The notes below the pieces were generated by a model. The model was not told the origin of the DNA. It saw nothing but the letters and a program-made list of their open reading frames with translations, and searched no databases. A DNA stretch of 7,423 nucleotides from the NCBI GenBank assembly GCA_002691725.1, contig NZIT01000107.1, forward strand, positions 9,728 through 17,150, in the 5' to 3' direction. Positions 1 to 6,421 of the stretch are shown piece by piece. The position numbers and the translations under genes are program-made. The stretch is from SAR116 cluster bacterium (GTDB lineage Bacteria > Pseudomonadota > Alphaproteobacteria > Puniceispirillales > UBA1172). The number at the start of each line of letters is the position of its first letter. Within the stretch, counting starts at the first letter, position 1.

Positions 1-201
1 ATTGAAGCGATATATTCTATTATGGCCGTTATGAATGATACCCTGCCGCCTACGCTTAATCTTGATGATCCATCAGATGATATTGGCGGCATAAATCTGG
101 TGCCGCATGTGGTTCAGGAAAAGCCTGTTCGTCATGCCTTGTCCAATTCGTTTGGGTTTGGCGGCACTAATGCGTCGCTGATCGTTGGCAAGCCAGATTG
201 A
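1..201 (+). CDS. fabF: 3-oxoacyl-[acyl-carrier-protein] synthase II, C-terminal fragment (cut by window edge)
   Basis: The frame is open from the first base to a TGA at 199-201 and gives 66 residues. The motif NSFGFGGTNASLI near the end is the classic C-terminal signature of the KAS I/II thiolase-fold condensing enzymes. FabF condenses malonyl-ACP with acyl-ACP in type II fatty acid synthesis in the cytosol. The catalytic Cys and the two catalytic His residues lie upstream of the window, so activity cannot be judged here. FabB would share part of this motif, but fabF directly before mltG is the usual alphaproteobacterial arrangement. The stop is followed at once by mltG, so the two are probably co-transcribed. 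The product call is secure; the exact KAS subclass is slightly less so. Confidence 0.9.
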   Translation: MEAIYSIMAVMNDTLPPTLNLDDPSDDIGGINLVPHVVQEKPVRHALSNSFGFGGTNASLIVGKPD

Positions 202-204
202 GGT
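200..204 (+). promoter_or_regulatory. Ribosome binding site deciding the mltG start
   Basis: GAGGT overlaps the fabF stop codon and lies 4 bases before the GTG at 209. The two other in-frame start candidates, TTG at 185 and GTG at 203, have no comparable Shine-Dalgarno sequence upstream. This favours GTG 209 and suggests translational coupling to fabF termination. Confidence 0.45.
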
Positions 205-208
205 GAAT

Positions 209-1318
209 GTGGCTGGGCAAGAACCAGAAACGTCCCCTTCAAAAGATCAGGCAAAAGATCAGGCAAAAGATCAGGCAAAAGGTCAGGCCAAAGCTAAGGC
301 AAAAGATCAGGCAAAAGGTCGGGCCAAATCATCTATACGGTCATTACGCAGGGCTGTTCGGGTTAGTGTTTTTCTGACCATAGCTGCTGGCTTCATCGCT
401 GTCATATTGTTTATCTGGGTGGAAACGATACTGGCAAGACCGTCACAGCAAACCATTGATATTACATTGGAAATTAAGCGTGGTGATGGCCGCCATGTGA
501 TTAGCCAGCGGCTCAATCAGATTGGCATTATTCATCACCCATTTGTCTATCAAATTGAGGAATGGCGGCGCGGCAACACCTATAACCCGCGCGCAGGGGA
601 ATATATTTTCCCGAAAGGCGTTAATTTAGCTGAGGCTATGGATATTATCCATAACGGCAAAGCCGTTCAGCATAGCATAACCATTGCTGAGGGATTGAGC
701 GCCGCTCAGGTTGTTGATCTCATCCGTGCTGACCCTCGCCTTGACGGTGAGTTATCAGCAATTCCAGATGAAGGTAGCTTGCTCCCTGAGACTTATTTTT
801 TCCTCCGTCATGCTGATCGTAATGCGCTCATCAAGCGGATGCAGGCATCGCGTGAGATCCAATTTGCTGAAATATGGGCAGAACGTCATGACGATCATGT
901 TCTCACCACTATTCAGGATGCGGTGATCCTTGCCTCAATTGTCGAAAAAGAAACGGGCAGAGCAGGTGAACGCGCCTTGGTCGCATCAGTGTTCCTTAAT
1001 CGCCTCAAGAAAGGCATGCGGCTTCAATCAGATCCAACTGTGATTTATGGGCTTGAGCAAGCTGGAGTGGAGGTTGACCAATTGCATAAGCAGCTCAAGC
1101 ATGACTCAGCCTGGAACACATATGTCATCAAAGGATTACCCCAAACCCCTATTGCTAACCCTGGCTTGGCTAGTTTTCGTGCCGTTGTTCATCCGGCGAT
1201 ATCAGACTATTATTTTTTTGTTTCTGATGGCAAAGGAGGGCATCGTTTTGCCAAAACCTATGAAGGGCATAAAGCCAATATTGCCTTATGGAAAAACAGC
1301 AAAACTAATCAGCAATAG
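209..1318 (+). CDS. mltG: Endolytic murein transglycosylase MltG (YceG family)
   Basis: MltG is an inner-membrane lytic transglycosylase that cuts nascent glycan strands, leaving 1,6-anhydroMurNAc ends, and helps set strand length. With the GTG 209 start it has 369 residues (E. coli about 340). Residues 12-39 are seven KDQA-like repeats, about 52-75 are a single membrane helix, and the rest is the periplasmic YceG domain. Family hallmarks are TIAEG (158-162, in the LysM-like part), LASIVEKETG with the probable catalytic Glu at 246, RLQSDPTVIYG (271-281), GLPQTPIANPG (309-319) and the C-terminal DGKGGH ending at His 345. All key motifs are intact. The start is uncertain: TTG 185 would overlap fabF by 17 bases and GTG 203 would sit one base after its stop. 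The charged repetitive cytoplasmic tail is the odd feature. The family assignment is very sure. Confidence 0.95.
   Translation: MAGQEPETSPSKDQAKDQAKDQAKGQAKAKAKDQAKGRAKSSIRSLRRAVRVSVFLTIAAGFIAVILFIWVETILARPSQQTIDITLEIKRGDGRHVISQRLNQIGIIHHPFVYQIEEWRRGNTYNPRAGEYIFPKGVNLAEAMDIIHNGKAVQHSITIAEGLSAAQVVDLIRADPRLDGELSAIPDEGSLLPETYFFLRHADRNALIKRMQASREIQFAEIWAERHDDHVLTTIQDAVILASIVEKETGRAGERALVASVFLNRLKKGMRLQSDPTVIYGLEQAGVEVDQLHKQLKHDSAWNTYVIKGLPQTPIANPGLASFRAVVHPAISDYYFFVSDGKGGHRFAKTYEGHKANIALWKNSKTNQQ
241..324 (+). repeat. Seven tandem 12-bp units in the mltG 5' end
   Basis: Seven consecutive 12-bp units follow the pattern AAAAGATCAGGC. Units 1, 2, 3 and 6 are identical; units 4, 5 and 7 carry one or a few substitutions. 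In the mltG frame they encode KDQA, KDQA, KDQA, KGQA, KAKA, KDQA, KGRA. Because the unit is a multiple of three, changes in copy number would alter tail length without shifting the frame. The array lies in the cytoplasmic segment before the membrane helix. Confidence 0.93.
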
Positions 1319-1384
1319 AGCATTGTTTCCTATAAGCTGGATGTGTAATATCATTTGATAATTTAGCATATTGAGTTAGATCAC
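1319..1384 (+). promoter_or_regulatory. mltG-gmk intergenic gap with a weak sigma70-like promoter candidate
   Basis: This 66-base AT-rich gap is the largest noncoding stretch in the window. TTGTTT (1323-1328) and TAATAT (1346-1351) are separated by 17 bases, which resembles -35 and -10 elements, but they match only 3 of 6 and 4 of 6 consensus positions. GAG at 1373-1375 could be a weak ribosome binding site for the gmk ATG at 1385. There is no clear hairpin plus T-run, so gmk may simply be read through from mltG. Confidence 0.22.
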
Positions 1385-2041
1385 ATGTCATCATCGCCAG
1401 CCTCATCAGATAATCCGATTAACCGCCGGGGGCTTATGTTGGTGCTTTCATCGCCATCTGGGGCAGGAAAATCATCTATTTCACGGCGGCTTCTTGATAT
1501 TGACGACAATGTAACGCTCTCGATATCAGCAACCAGCCGCAAGCGCCGCCCCGGGGAAGTTGAGGGTAAAGATTATCAATTTGTCACGCCCGAAGATTTT
1601 CAGATCATGATCAATGAAAATCAGTTTTTGGAATATGCTAAAGTGTTCGATCATTATTATGGGACACCAGCCAAGCAGGTCATGGAGACGCTTGGCCGCG
1701 GCAGGGATATTCTGTTTGATATTGACTGGCAAGGGACGCAATCGTTGAAAGCGACAGCGCGTGATGATCTGGTTTCGGTGTTTATCCTGCCGCCATCATT
1801 TCGGGAATTGGAACGGCGGCTGAAAAAACGCAATCAAGATACCGATCAAGAGGTTGCCAAGCGGATGTCTAAAGCCGCAGATGAGTTAAGCCATTTTCCT
1901 GAATATGATTATATTGTCGTCAATCATGATCTGGACTCATCGGTGAACCAGATCCATAACATCCTTGAGGCAGAACGCCGCCGCCGCCATCGCCAAAATG
2001 GTCTCACCAATTTCGTCCGGAACCTGCAAGCAGGGTTCTAA
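1385..2041 (+). CDS. gmk: Guanylate kinase
   Basis: Gmk phosphorylates GMP with ATP to give GDP in the cytosol, an essential step for GTP, dGTP and (p)ppGpp pools. The product has 218 residues (E. coli 207). The P-loop SSPSGAGKSS spans residues 22-31, with Lys 29 as the nucleotide-binding lysine. The GMP-binding segment includes SAT (48-50), RRPGEVEGKDY (54-64) and later YYGTPA. DIDWQG (112-117) and the lid-region arginines (144-160) also fit. The ATG at 1385 adds a short polar leader before the usual RRGLMLVLSSPSG start of the fold; an internal ATG at residue 18 would cut into the first beta strand and is less likely. Only a weak Shine-Dalgarno is present. It is probably in the mltG transcription unit. 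Its stop codon overlaps the convergent rsmA stop. Confidence 0.97.
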   Translation: MSSSPASSDNPINRRGLMLVLSSPSGAGKSSISRRLLDIDDNVTLSISATSRKRRPGEVEGKDYQFVTPEDFQIMINENQFLEYAKVFDHYYGTPAKQVMETLGRGRDILFDIDWQGTQSLKATARDDLVSVFILPPSFRELERRLKKRNQDTDQEVAKRMSKAADELSHFPEYDYIVVNHDLDSSVNQIHNILEAERRRRHRQNGLTNFVRNLQAGF

Positions 2042-2934
2042 TCGCCCTGATTATCACCACGATTAGCGCCCTGATTAGCGCCACGATTAGCGCCAACATA
2101 ATTCAGGGCATTAGCAATCGCGCAAAACTCCGCGATATTAAGCTGTTCAGGACGCCTTTCGCCATTGATATTCGCATGATCTAGCAATCGCTGCCCGCCT
2201 AGCGCTCGCAAGGACGCCCGAAGCATTTTACGCCGCTGATTAAAGGCAGTCTTGGCTACAAGCTGTAATTGCTCTTGTTTGGCGGCAAATTGCGGCTTGT
2301 CGAAAGGCACAAGCCTGACGACGCTGGATGTGACTTTCGGTGGCGGCACAAATGCTGACGGCGGGATATCAAAGCAATGTTGTGTTTTGGTCAGCCATTG
2401 GCAAATGATACTTAACCGGCCAAATGTGTTTGTGTTTGGGCTGGCGGTGATACGCTCAGCAACCTCGCGTTGAAACATCAGCGTTAATGACGAAAACGAC
2501 TTGCAATGATCAAGCCACCCCATGAGCAAAGGGGTTGCAATATTATAAGGCAGATTGGCAATAATTTGCCTCGGCTGATCATTGCCTCCACATTCATGAA
2601 TGGCAACATCCAAAGCATCAGCTTCCATAATCTCTAGCCTGCCCAAGCTTGCCTCTACCAATGGCTGCAGCGCGGCAATGGCGCGGCTGTCTTTTTCAAT
2701 GGCAATGACATGCTTTGCCCCTGCCATCAAAATAGCTCGCGTTAACCCGCCTGGCCCCGGGCCAATCTCAATCACGGTTTGATCAGGGTTGATCATAGCT
2801 TCACGAGCAATCCGGCCCGTCAGGTTCAGATCAAGCAAAAAGTTCTGACCAAGTTTGCGCCGCGCATCCAGCTTATATGTGCGGATAATGTCTTTCAGAG
2901 GCGGCAGTGCCGCGATATCAGCTTCAATCGTCAT
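2038..2934 (-). CDS. rsmA: 16S rRNA (adenine1518-N6/adenine1519-N6)-dimethyltransferase
   Basis: RsmA (KsgA) uses S-adenosylmethionine to dimethylate two adjacent adenosines in helix 45 of 16S rRNA, a late checkpoint in small-subunit assembly. The product has 298 residues (E. coli 273). Visible motifs in order are LGQNFLLD (28-35), the SAM-binding VIEIGPGPGGLT (54-65), the acidic EKDSRA (80-85), EADALD (104-109), the catalytic NLPYN (127-131), FQREVAERI (154-162) and VPPPKVTSSV (196-205). The last 18 residues, GANRGANQGANRGDNQGD, are a low-complexity repeat beyond the normal end of the family. The ATG overlaps the pdxA stop as ATGA and lacks a strong ribosome binding site, so translation is probably coupled. 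It is the last gene of the leftward operon and converges on gmk. Confidence 0.97.
   Translation of the reverse strand: MTIEADIAALPPLKDIIRTYKLDARRKLGQNFLLDLNLTGRIAREAMINPDQTVIEIGPGPGGLTRAILMAGAKHVIAIEKDSRAIAALQPLVEASLGRLEIMEADALDVAIHECGGNDQPRQIIANLPYNIATPLLMGWLDHCKSFSSLTLMFQREVAERITASPNTNTFGRLSIICQWLTKTQHCFDIPPSAFVPPPKVTSSVVRLVPFDKPQFAAKQEQLQLVAKTAFNQRRKMLRASLRALGGQRLLDHANINGERRPEQLNIAEFCAIANALNYVGANRGANQGANRGDNQGD
2041..2094 (-). repeat. About 4.5 tandem 12-bp units in the rsmA 3' end
   Basis: On the plus strand the units are ATCGCCCTGATT, ATCACCACGATT, AGCGCCCTGATT, AGCGCCACGATT and a final AGCGCC. Read on the minus strand they encode GANR or GANQ units with two GDN variants. CGT and CAG codons alternate, which suggests a 24-bp higher-order unit. 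The array stops at the rsmA and gmk stop codons. It preserves the reading frame. Confidence 0.9.
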
Positions 2935-4028
2935 CTCAATGTAGCATTAGGTGATGAATCATTAGGGGGGGAAACATTAGGCGATGAAACATTAGGTGAT
3001 GAAACATTAAGGGGTGTGGCTTGATATTCTGCCCGATTGTAAGACATATCGCGTGCCAGTTGGATAGCAGCAATCAAACTGTCTGGTCTGGCCGTAAATT
3101 GTCCAGCTTGATCAAGGGCTGTGCCATGATCAGGGGAGGTTCTGATAAAGCTTAACCCTAGTGTTGTGTTGACGCCATGATGAAAATCCAGTGTCTTAAC
3201 AGGGATGAGAGCCTGGTCATGATACATCGCCAGAACCGCGTCATAGCTGTCACGCTTATCCTCAAAAAATAGAGTATCGGCTGAATGAGGCCCGGTGACC
3301 GCTAATCCTTCGGATTGCAGTTGTGCTATGGCCGGCGCAATGATCATCGCATCCTCTTTGCCTAACATGCCATTTTCGCCAGCATGAGGGTTTAGCCCGG
3401 CAACGGCAATGCGTGGCGCGGATATCCCAAAATCACTGGCTAAATGCCTCGCCATAATCCGCACAGAACGCATAATATGGTCGCTGGTAATATGCTCAAA
3501 AATATCCCTAAGCGGCATATGGATGGTTAATGGCACAACACGAAGCATGCTATTAACCAGCATCATAATGGGGACAGCTTTTGGGTTATCTTTTGGGTTA
3601 TCAAGTGCGGCTAGAAACTCGGTATGTCCAGGATACTCAAACCCAGCCTGATGGAGCGTTGCTTTCTGAATAGGGTTGGTGACAATGGCATCAGCCTGAC
3701 CAGATTTCACCATGAAAACCGCCATGCTGATCGCATCAATGACTTGCGGGGCATGTGCAGGTGATGGTGTGCCAGCAGTAATAGTCTTAGCCCAGGTGAT
3801 CGGTATCACCGCCAGATGATGAGACCGGCCAGTAGTGGCAATATCGCTAAAATTGTCAATGACCGTCAGATCAAGGGGATAGCCTCCATCCGCTGCTAGT
3901 TTAGCCAAGCGATCAGGATCATCAATAGTGATAATCTGATTTTGCTCCTCTTGAACGGCTTTGATTAATAGCTCGGCGCCAATTCCAGCAGGCTCACCGG
4001 GGGTGACAATAAGGCGGCATCTATCCAT
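2931..4028 (-). CDS. pdxA: 4-hydroxythreonine-4-phosphate dehydrogenase
   Basis: PdxA oxidises 4-phosphooxy-L-threonine with NAD+; the product decarboxylates and PdxJ condenses it with deoxyxylulose phosphate to make pyridoxine phosphate. With the ATG at 4028 the product has 365 residues (E. coli 329). Motifs are TPGEPAGIGAEL (9-20), GHTEF with a substrate-contacting His 135, and the three metal-ligand histidines in IHMPLRD (His 170), NPHAGENG (His 215) and MYHDQAL (His 270), then GLSFIRTSPDHGTALD. The ATG shares one base with the surA stop (TGATG); a TTG one codon upstream is possible but less likely. The C-terminal 26 residues are a VSSPN repeat not expected in the family. The gene sits between surA and rsmA, as in many Proteobacteria. 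All catalytic features are intact. Confidence 0.96.
   Translation of the reverse strand: MDRCRLIVTPGEPAGIGAELLIKAVQEEQNQIITIDDPDRLAKLAADGGYPLDLTVIDNFSDIATTGRSHHLAVIPITWAKTITAGTPSPAHAPQVIDAISMAVFMVKSGQADAIVTNPIQKATLHQAGFEYPGHTEFLAALDNPKDNPKAVPIMMLVNSMLRVVPLTIHMPLRDIFEHITSDHIMRSVRIMARHLASDFGISAPRIAVAGLNPHAGENGMLGKEDAMIIAPAIAQLQSEGLAVTGPHSADTLFFEDKRDSYDAVLAMYHDQALIPVKTLDFHHGVNTTLGLSFIRTSPDHGTALDQAGQFTARPDSLIAAIQLARDMSYNRAEYQATPLNVSSPNVSSPNVSPPNDSSPNATLR
2936..3010 (-). repeat. Five tandem 15-bp units in the pdxA 3' end
   Basis: The plus-strand pattern GTGATGAAACATTAG recurs at exact 15-base spacing, with the ATTAG/ATTAA anchor at 2946, 2961, 2976, 2991 and 3006. The units nearest the rsmA start are the most diverged. 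On the minus strand the units encode NVSSP-type repeats (variants VSPPN, DSSPN, ATLR). The array ends just before the overlapping pdxA stop and rsmA start, and keeps the frame. Confidence 0.92.
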
Positions 4029-5302
4029 CAAAAGCTGATCCGAATATCAATTACCGCTCGCCGCCGTAATTGATTAAGATAACGTGCTGACAGAACCGAA
4101 AAATAGCGATTTTTGACATTAAGTTCCAATGTGTCAAGATCAGGTAAATCCATTTGCGGTGCTTGTTTATCACAGACCATAAACGCCGCCATGCCTTCCT
4201 TAAATGAGACCACCTCGCTGATCATGCCAGCATCAAGAGGCGCAACCAAATCGCGCAATTCAGGGGCAAGGCTGTAAAGCGGCAGAATGCCTAAATCAAA
4301 TGGCATGCCAGAGCCATAAGACTCATGCAAGGCCTCTAAGTCATCACAGGTTAGTATAGCCGCTGTATCTCTTTTCATTTTGGCGGCAGCTTCCAGTCGG
4401 TCGGCATCATCGGTTGATGCTAGCGGGTAGAGCAATCGGGCTATCGAAATACGAGCTTCCATCGGGTCAGCCAAGCCATTTTGTCGTTTGCCGCTTAGCC
4501 TATATATCAAGATCGCACCATCACGGTCTAATGGGTCTGTGATGTCTCCGAGTTGCATAGGCATGATAATATCAGCCAATTCCGGGTCAAGTGTTTTGAC
4601 CAAAACCCAGCCAATATTACCGCCGATATTGGCACTGCCTGATACTGAATATTGTTGCGCGATACGGCCAAAATCAGCACCTTGCCTGATCGCTTTTACC
4701 ATCTGATTAGCAAGGTTTATGGTTGCCGCATAGTTTCTGCCAGGTTCGGGTAGCAGAACAATTTCGTCTAAATTAATATGCGGCTCAGAAATATTTTGCT
4801 CAAGCTGTTGGCGTTCTTTTTCTGCCTCAGCCCGGGCATTGGAAAATTGACCTTCAAAGCGGCCATTAATGATAGATGCCCATAGAATATCAGCCTTGAA
4901 CTTATGCCTGATGACATCACGTGGAATATTAAGCTCCTGCAAGACATCATCTGGATTTTCACCATTCTGGGAAAAGGTTTGATTGATAAGAATGTCAGCG
5001 TTGTTCTCAACAGCCTGTATCTGACTGCCTAAAAATTGCTCGCCAGTAGCTATTTTTATCTGATCATCAATCAGCATTTGCAACACATCACGATCAATCT
5101 GCGCTTTATTGTCAGGCGTTAGCTGAATGCCGGTTGTTTTAATCAGCATATTGCGCCGCTCATTGAGGTCATGGCTTGTGATGGGAACACCGTCAACGGT
5201 GGCAATAACTTCGATAGAGGTAGTGGCACTTGCCATAGTGGAGCCAAACAGCATTATCATGCTGATTATCCAAGGCTTGACTGAAGAATAAAGCTGTTGC
5301 AT
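4028..5302 (-). CDS. surA: SurA-like periplasmic chaperone and peptidyl-prolyl isomerase
   Basis: SurA escorts unfolded beta-barrel proteins across the periplasm to the BAM complex; LptD is a well-known client. The product has 424 residues (E. coli 428). Residues 1-26 form a Sec signal peptide with an ASA cleavage site. Residues about 30-165 match the SurA N-terminal helical region (IEVIATVDGVPITSHDLNER start, LQMLIDDQIKI). A parvulin-type rotamase domain spans about 174-271 (QYSVSGSANIGGNIGWV, LGDITDPLDRDGAILIYRL). Residues about 283-378 look like a second, poorly conserved parvulin-like module, followed by a C-terminal helix. The AGGA ribosome binding site lies in the 12-base gap after lptG. 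In pdxA-linked operons SurA is the expected member; sequence divergence is high, so prolyl isomerase activity is uncertain. Confidence 0.9.
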   Translation of the reverse strand: MQQLYSSVKPWIISMIMLFGSTMASATTSIEVIATVDGVPITSHDLNERRNMLIKTTGIQLTPDNKAQIDRDVLQMLIDDQIKIATGEQFLGSQIQAVENNADILINQTFSQNGENPDDVLQELNIPRDVIRHKFKADILWASIINGRFEGQFSNARAEAEKERQQLEQNISEPHINLDEIVLLPEPGRNYAATINLANQMVKAIRQGADFGRIAQQYSVSGSANIGGNIGWVLVKTLDPELADIIMPMQLGDITDPLDRDGAILIYRLSGKRQNGLADPMEARISIARLLYPLASTDDADRLEAAAKMKRDTAAILTCDDLEALHESYGSGMPFDLGILPLYSLAPELRDLVAPLDAGMISEVVSFKEGMAAFMVCDKQAPQMDLPDLDTLELNVKNRYFSVLSARYLNQLRRRAVIDIRISF

Positions 5303-5306
5303 TTGC

Positions 5307-5312
5307 TTTCCT
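5307..5312 (-). promoter_or_regulatory. Ribosome binding site for surA
   Basis: The 12-base lptG-surA gap reads AACAGGAAAGCA on the minus strand. Its AGGA core lies 5 bases before the surA ATG at 5302-5300. It is one of the two best Shine-Dalgarno sequences in the leftward operon. Confidence 0.7.
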
Positions 5313-5314
5313 GT

Positions 5315-6421
5315 TTAAGCGTTTTGATCCGCTTTCATTAATGAACCAAGTCCGATCAGTGTTACAATGAATCCTGGTGCAAATCCGGCAATAAATGGCG
5401 GTAGCCGTCCAGATGTCCCAAACACATACATAATATCCTTAAAGATATAAAATCCAAGTGCAGAAATCATTGCAACCATAATTACACCTAATTTTCGTCG
5501 TCGCCCTTTGTATGACAGACCATGATGACCAGCAATCATAATCATGCCAACCAAAACAATCGGTAGCGATAATTGATAATAGAAATATGATCTATGGCCG
5601 AGGCTGTTCAACCCTGCATCTTCTAACACGCCAATATAATTCCATAGTTTCAGCAATGATATCGCCTCTGGCTTTTTATTTGAGTTGGTCAGATCGGCGG
5701 CATTAAGCGATGATGGAAAGGATATGATATTAAGCGGGATTATCGCACCATCTTTAAGTAAAACTTTGCCGCCTTTAAGGTGCCAGCTATTATTTTCAAA
5801 CCATAACTGGTCAGGGATGTAATGCGATAACCATTTGTTATTAATGTCAAAACGGTATAGTTCACCATTTTCCATATTCAAATTAGACTGATTTAAGCGG
5901 CTGCCACTAACAATAATATTCTGGAAAGATAAGTTATCTTTGAGCCAAATCCCCTCTGTTGATACAGATAGACTGCGCCCTGTTGAGCCAAAGTTTTGTT
6001 CTTCCAGCGCCGCATATCTATTATTTGTGGCTGAGGAAATCGGGTCAATGACAAACATCAGAATAAGGCTGAGCATAATGGCACAAACAACAGGGCCGGT
6101 GATAATTTTGCCAACCGAAAGACCTGCCGAGCGCGCGACTATAATCTCATTTTTATTGCTTAGCCTGTAAAAGCTGATTAATGAGCCAAACATTACCGCA
6201 AATGGAAGCAAAAACGGAAGGCTGGACGGAAACTTCAAAAACGCCATTGATATCGCCGTCACCGAAGATATCGCCTCTTTATTGGCGCTCCGGCGCATCA
6301 GCTCTGCTGTATCAATCAGATTGACAATCAATGCCAGCACAAGCCACACCATCAGCACATGAACCAGAGCATGCCGAAACAAATAGAGAGCAAAAATCCG
6401 CGATAGACCAAATCTGCTCAT
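5315..6421 (-). CDS. lptG: LPS export ABC transporter permease LptG
   Basis: LptG pairs with LptF and the ATPase dimer LptB2 to pull LPS out of the inner membrane and push it onto the LptC/LptA bridge. With the ATG at 6421 it has 368 residues, the normal family length. Six membrane helices are visible at about 13-36, 60-85, 103-126, 282-300, 310-332 and 341-362, with a periplasmic beta-jellyroll domain between helices 3 and 4. The segment NKNEIIVARSAGLS (89-102) is the cytoplasmic coupling helix that contacts LptB. The start at 6421 gives an ATGA overlap with the lptF stop and has a good upstream AGGAG; an ATG 33 bases further upstream (6454) lacks one. Order after lptF and the LptG-type C-terminus separate it from LptF. 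Confidence 0.95.
   Translation of the reverse strand: MSRFGLSRIFALYLFRHALVHVLMVWLVLALIVNLIDTAELMRRSANKEAISSVTAISMAFLKFPSSLPFLLPFAVMFGSLISFYRLSNKNEIIVARSAGLSVGKIITGPVVCAIMLSLILMFVIDPISSATNNRYAALEEQNFGSTGRSLSVSTEGIWLKDNLSFQNIIVSGSRLNQSNLNMENGELYRFDINNKWLSHYIPDQLWFENNSWHLKGGKVLLKDGAIIPLNIISFPSSLNAADLTNSNKKPEAISLLKLWNYIGVLEDAGLNSLGHRSYFYYQLSLPIVLVGMIMIAGHHGLSYKGRRRKLGVIMVAMISALGFYIFKDIMYVFGTSGRLPPFIAGFAPGFIVTLIGLGSLMKADQNA

Noticed and set aside
185..208. TTG start at 185 for mltG
   Set aside because: It would overlap fabF by 17 bases and lacks a ribosome binding site. GTG 209 has GAGGT just upstream, though this choice is not certain.
241..324. Short repeat array as a possible CRISPR or protein-binding iteron cluster
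   Set aside because: The units are contiguous 12-mers without spacers, stay in frame with mltG and encode a simple peptide repeat. GATC sites within the units come with the repeat and are not evidence of an origin.
1047..1358. Plus-strand 103-codon open frame overlapping the mltG 3' end
   Set aside because: It is out of frame with the strongly conserved MltG C-terminal domain and its peptide shows no recognisable family features.
2031..2049. CAGGG/CCCTG inverted repeat around the gmk and rsmA stops as a bidirectional terminator
   Set aside because: The stem is only 5 bp with a 9-base loop and no T-run on either side. It is too weak to call a terminator.
2779..3024. Plus-strand open frame encoding a repetitive LGDETLGDET-like peptide
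   Set aside because: It is the antisense reading of the pdxA 15-bp repeat and the rsmA 5' end. It has no ribosome binding site and lies opposite two well-supported genes.
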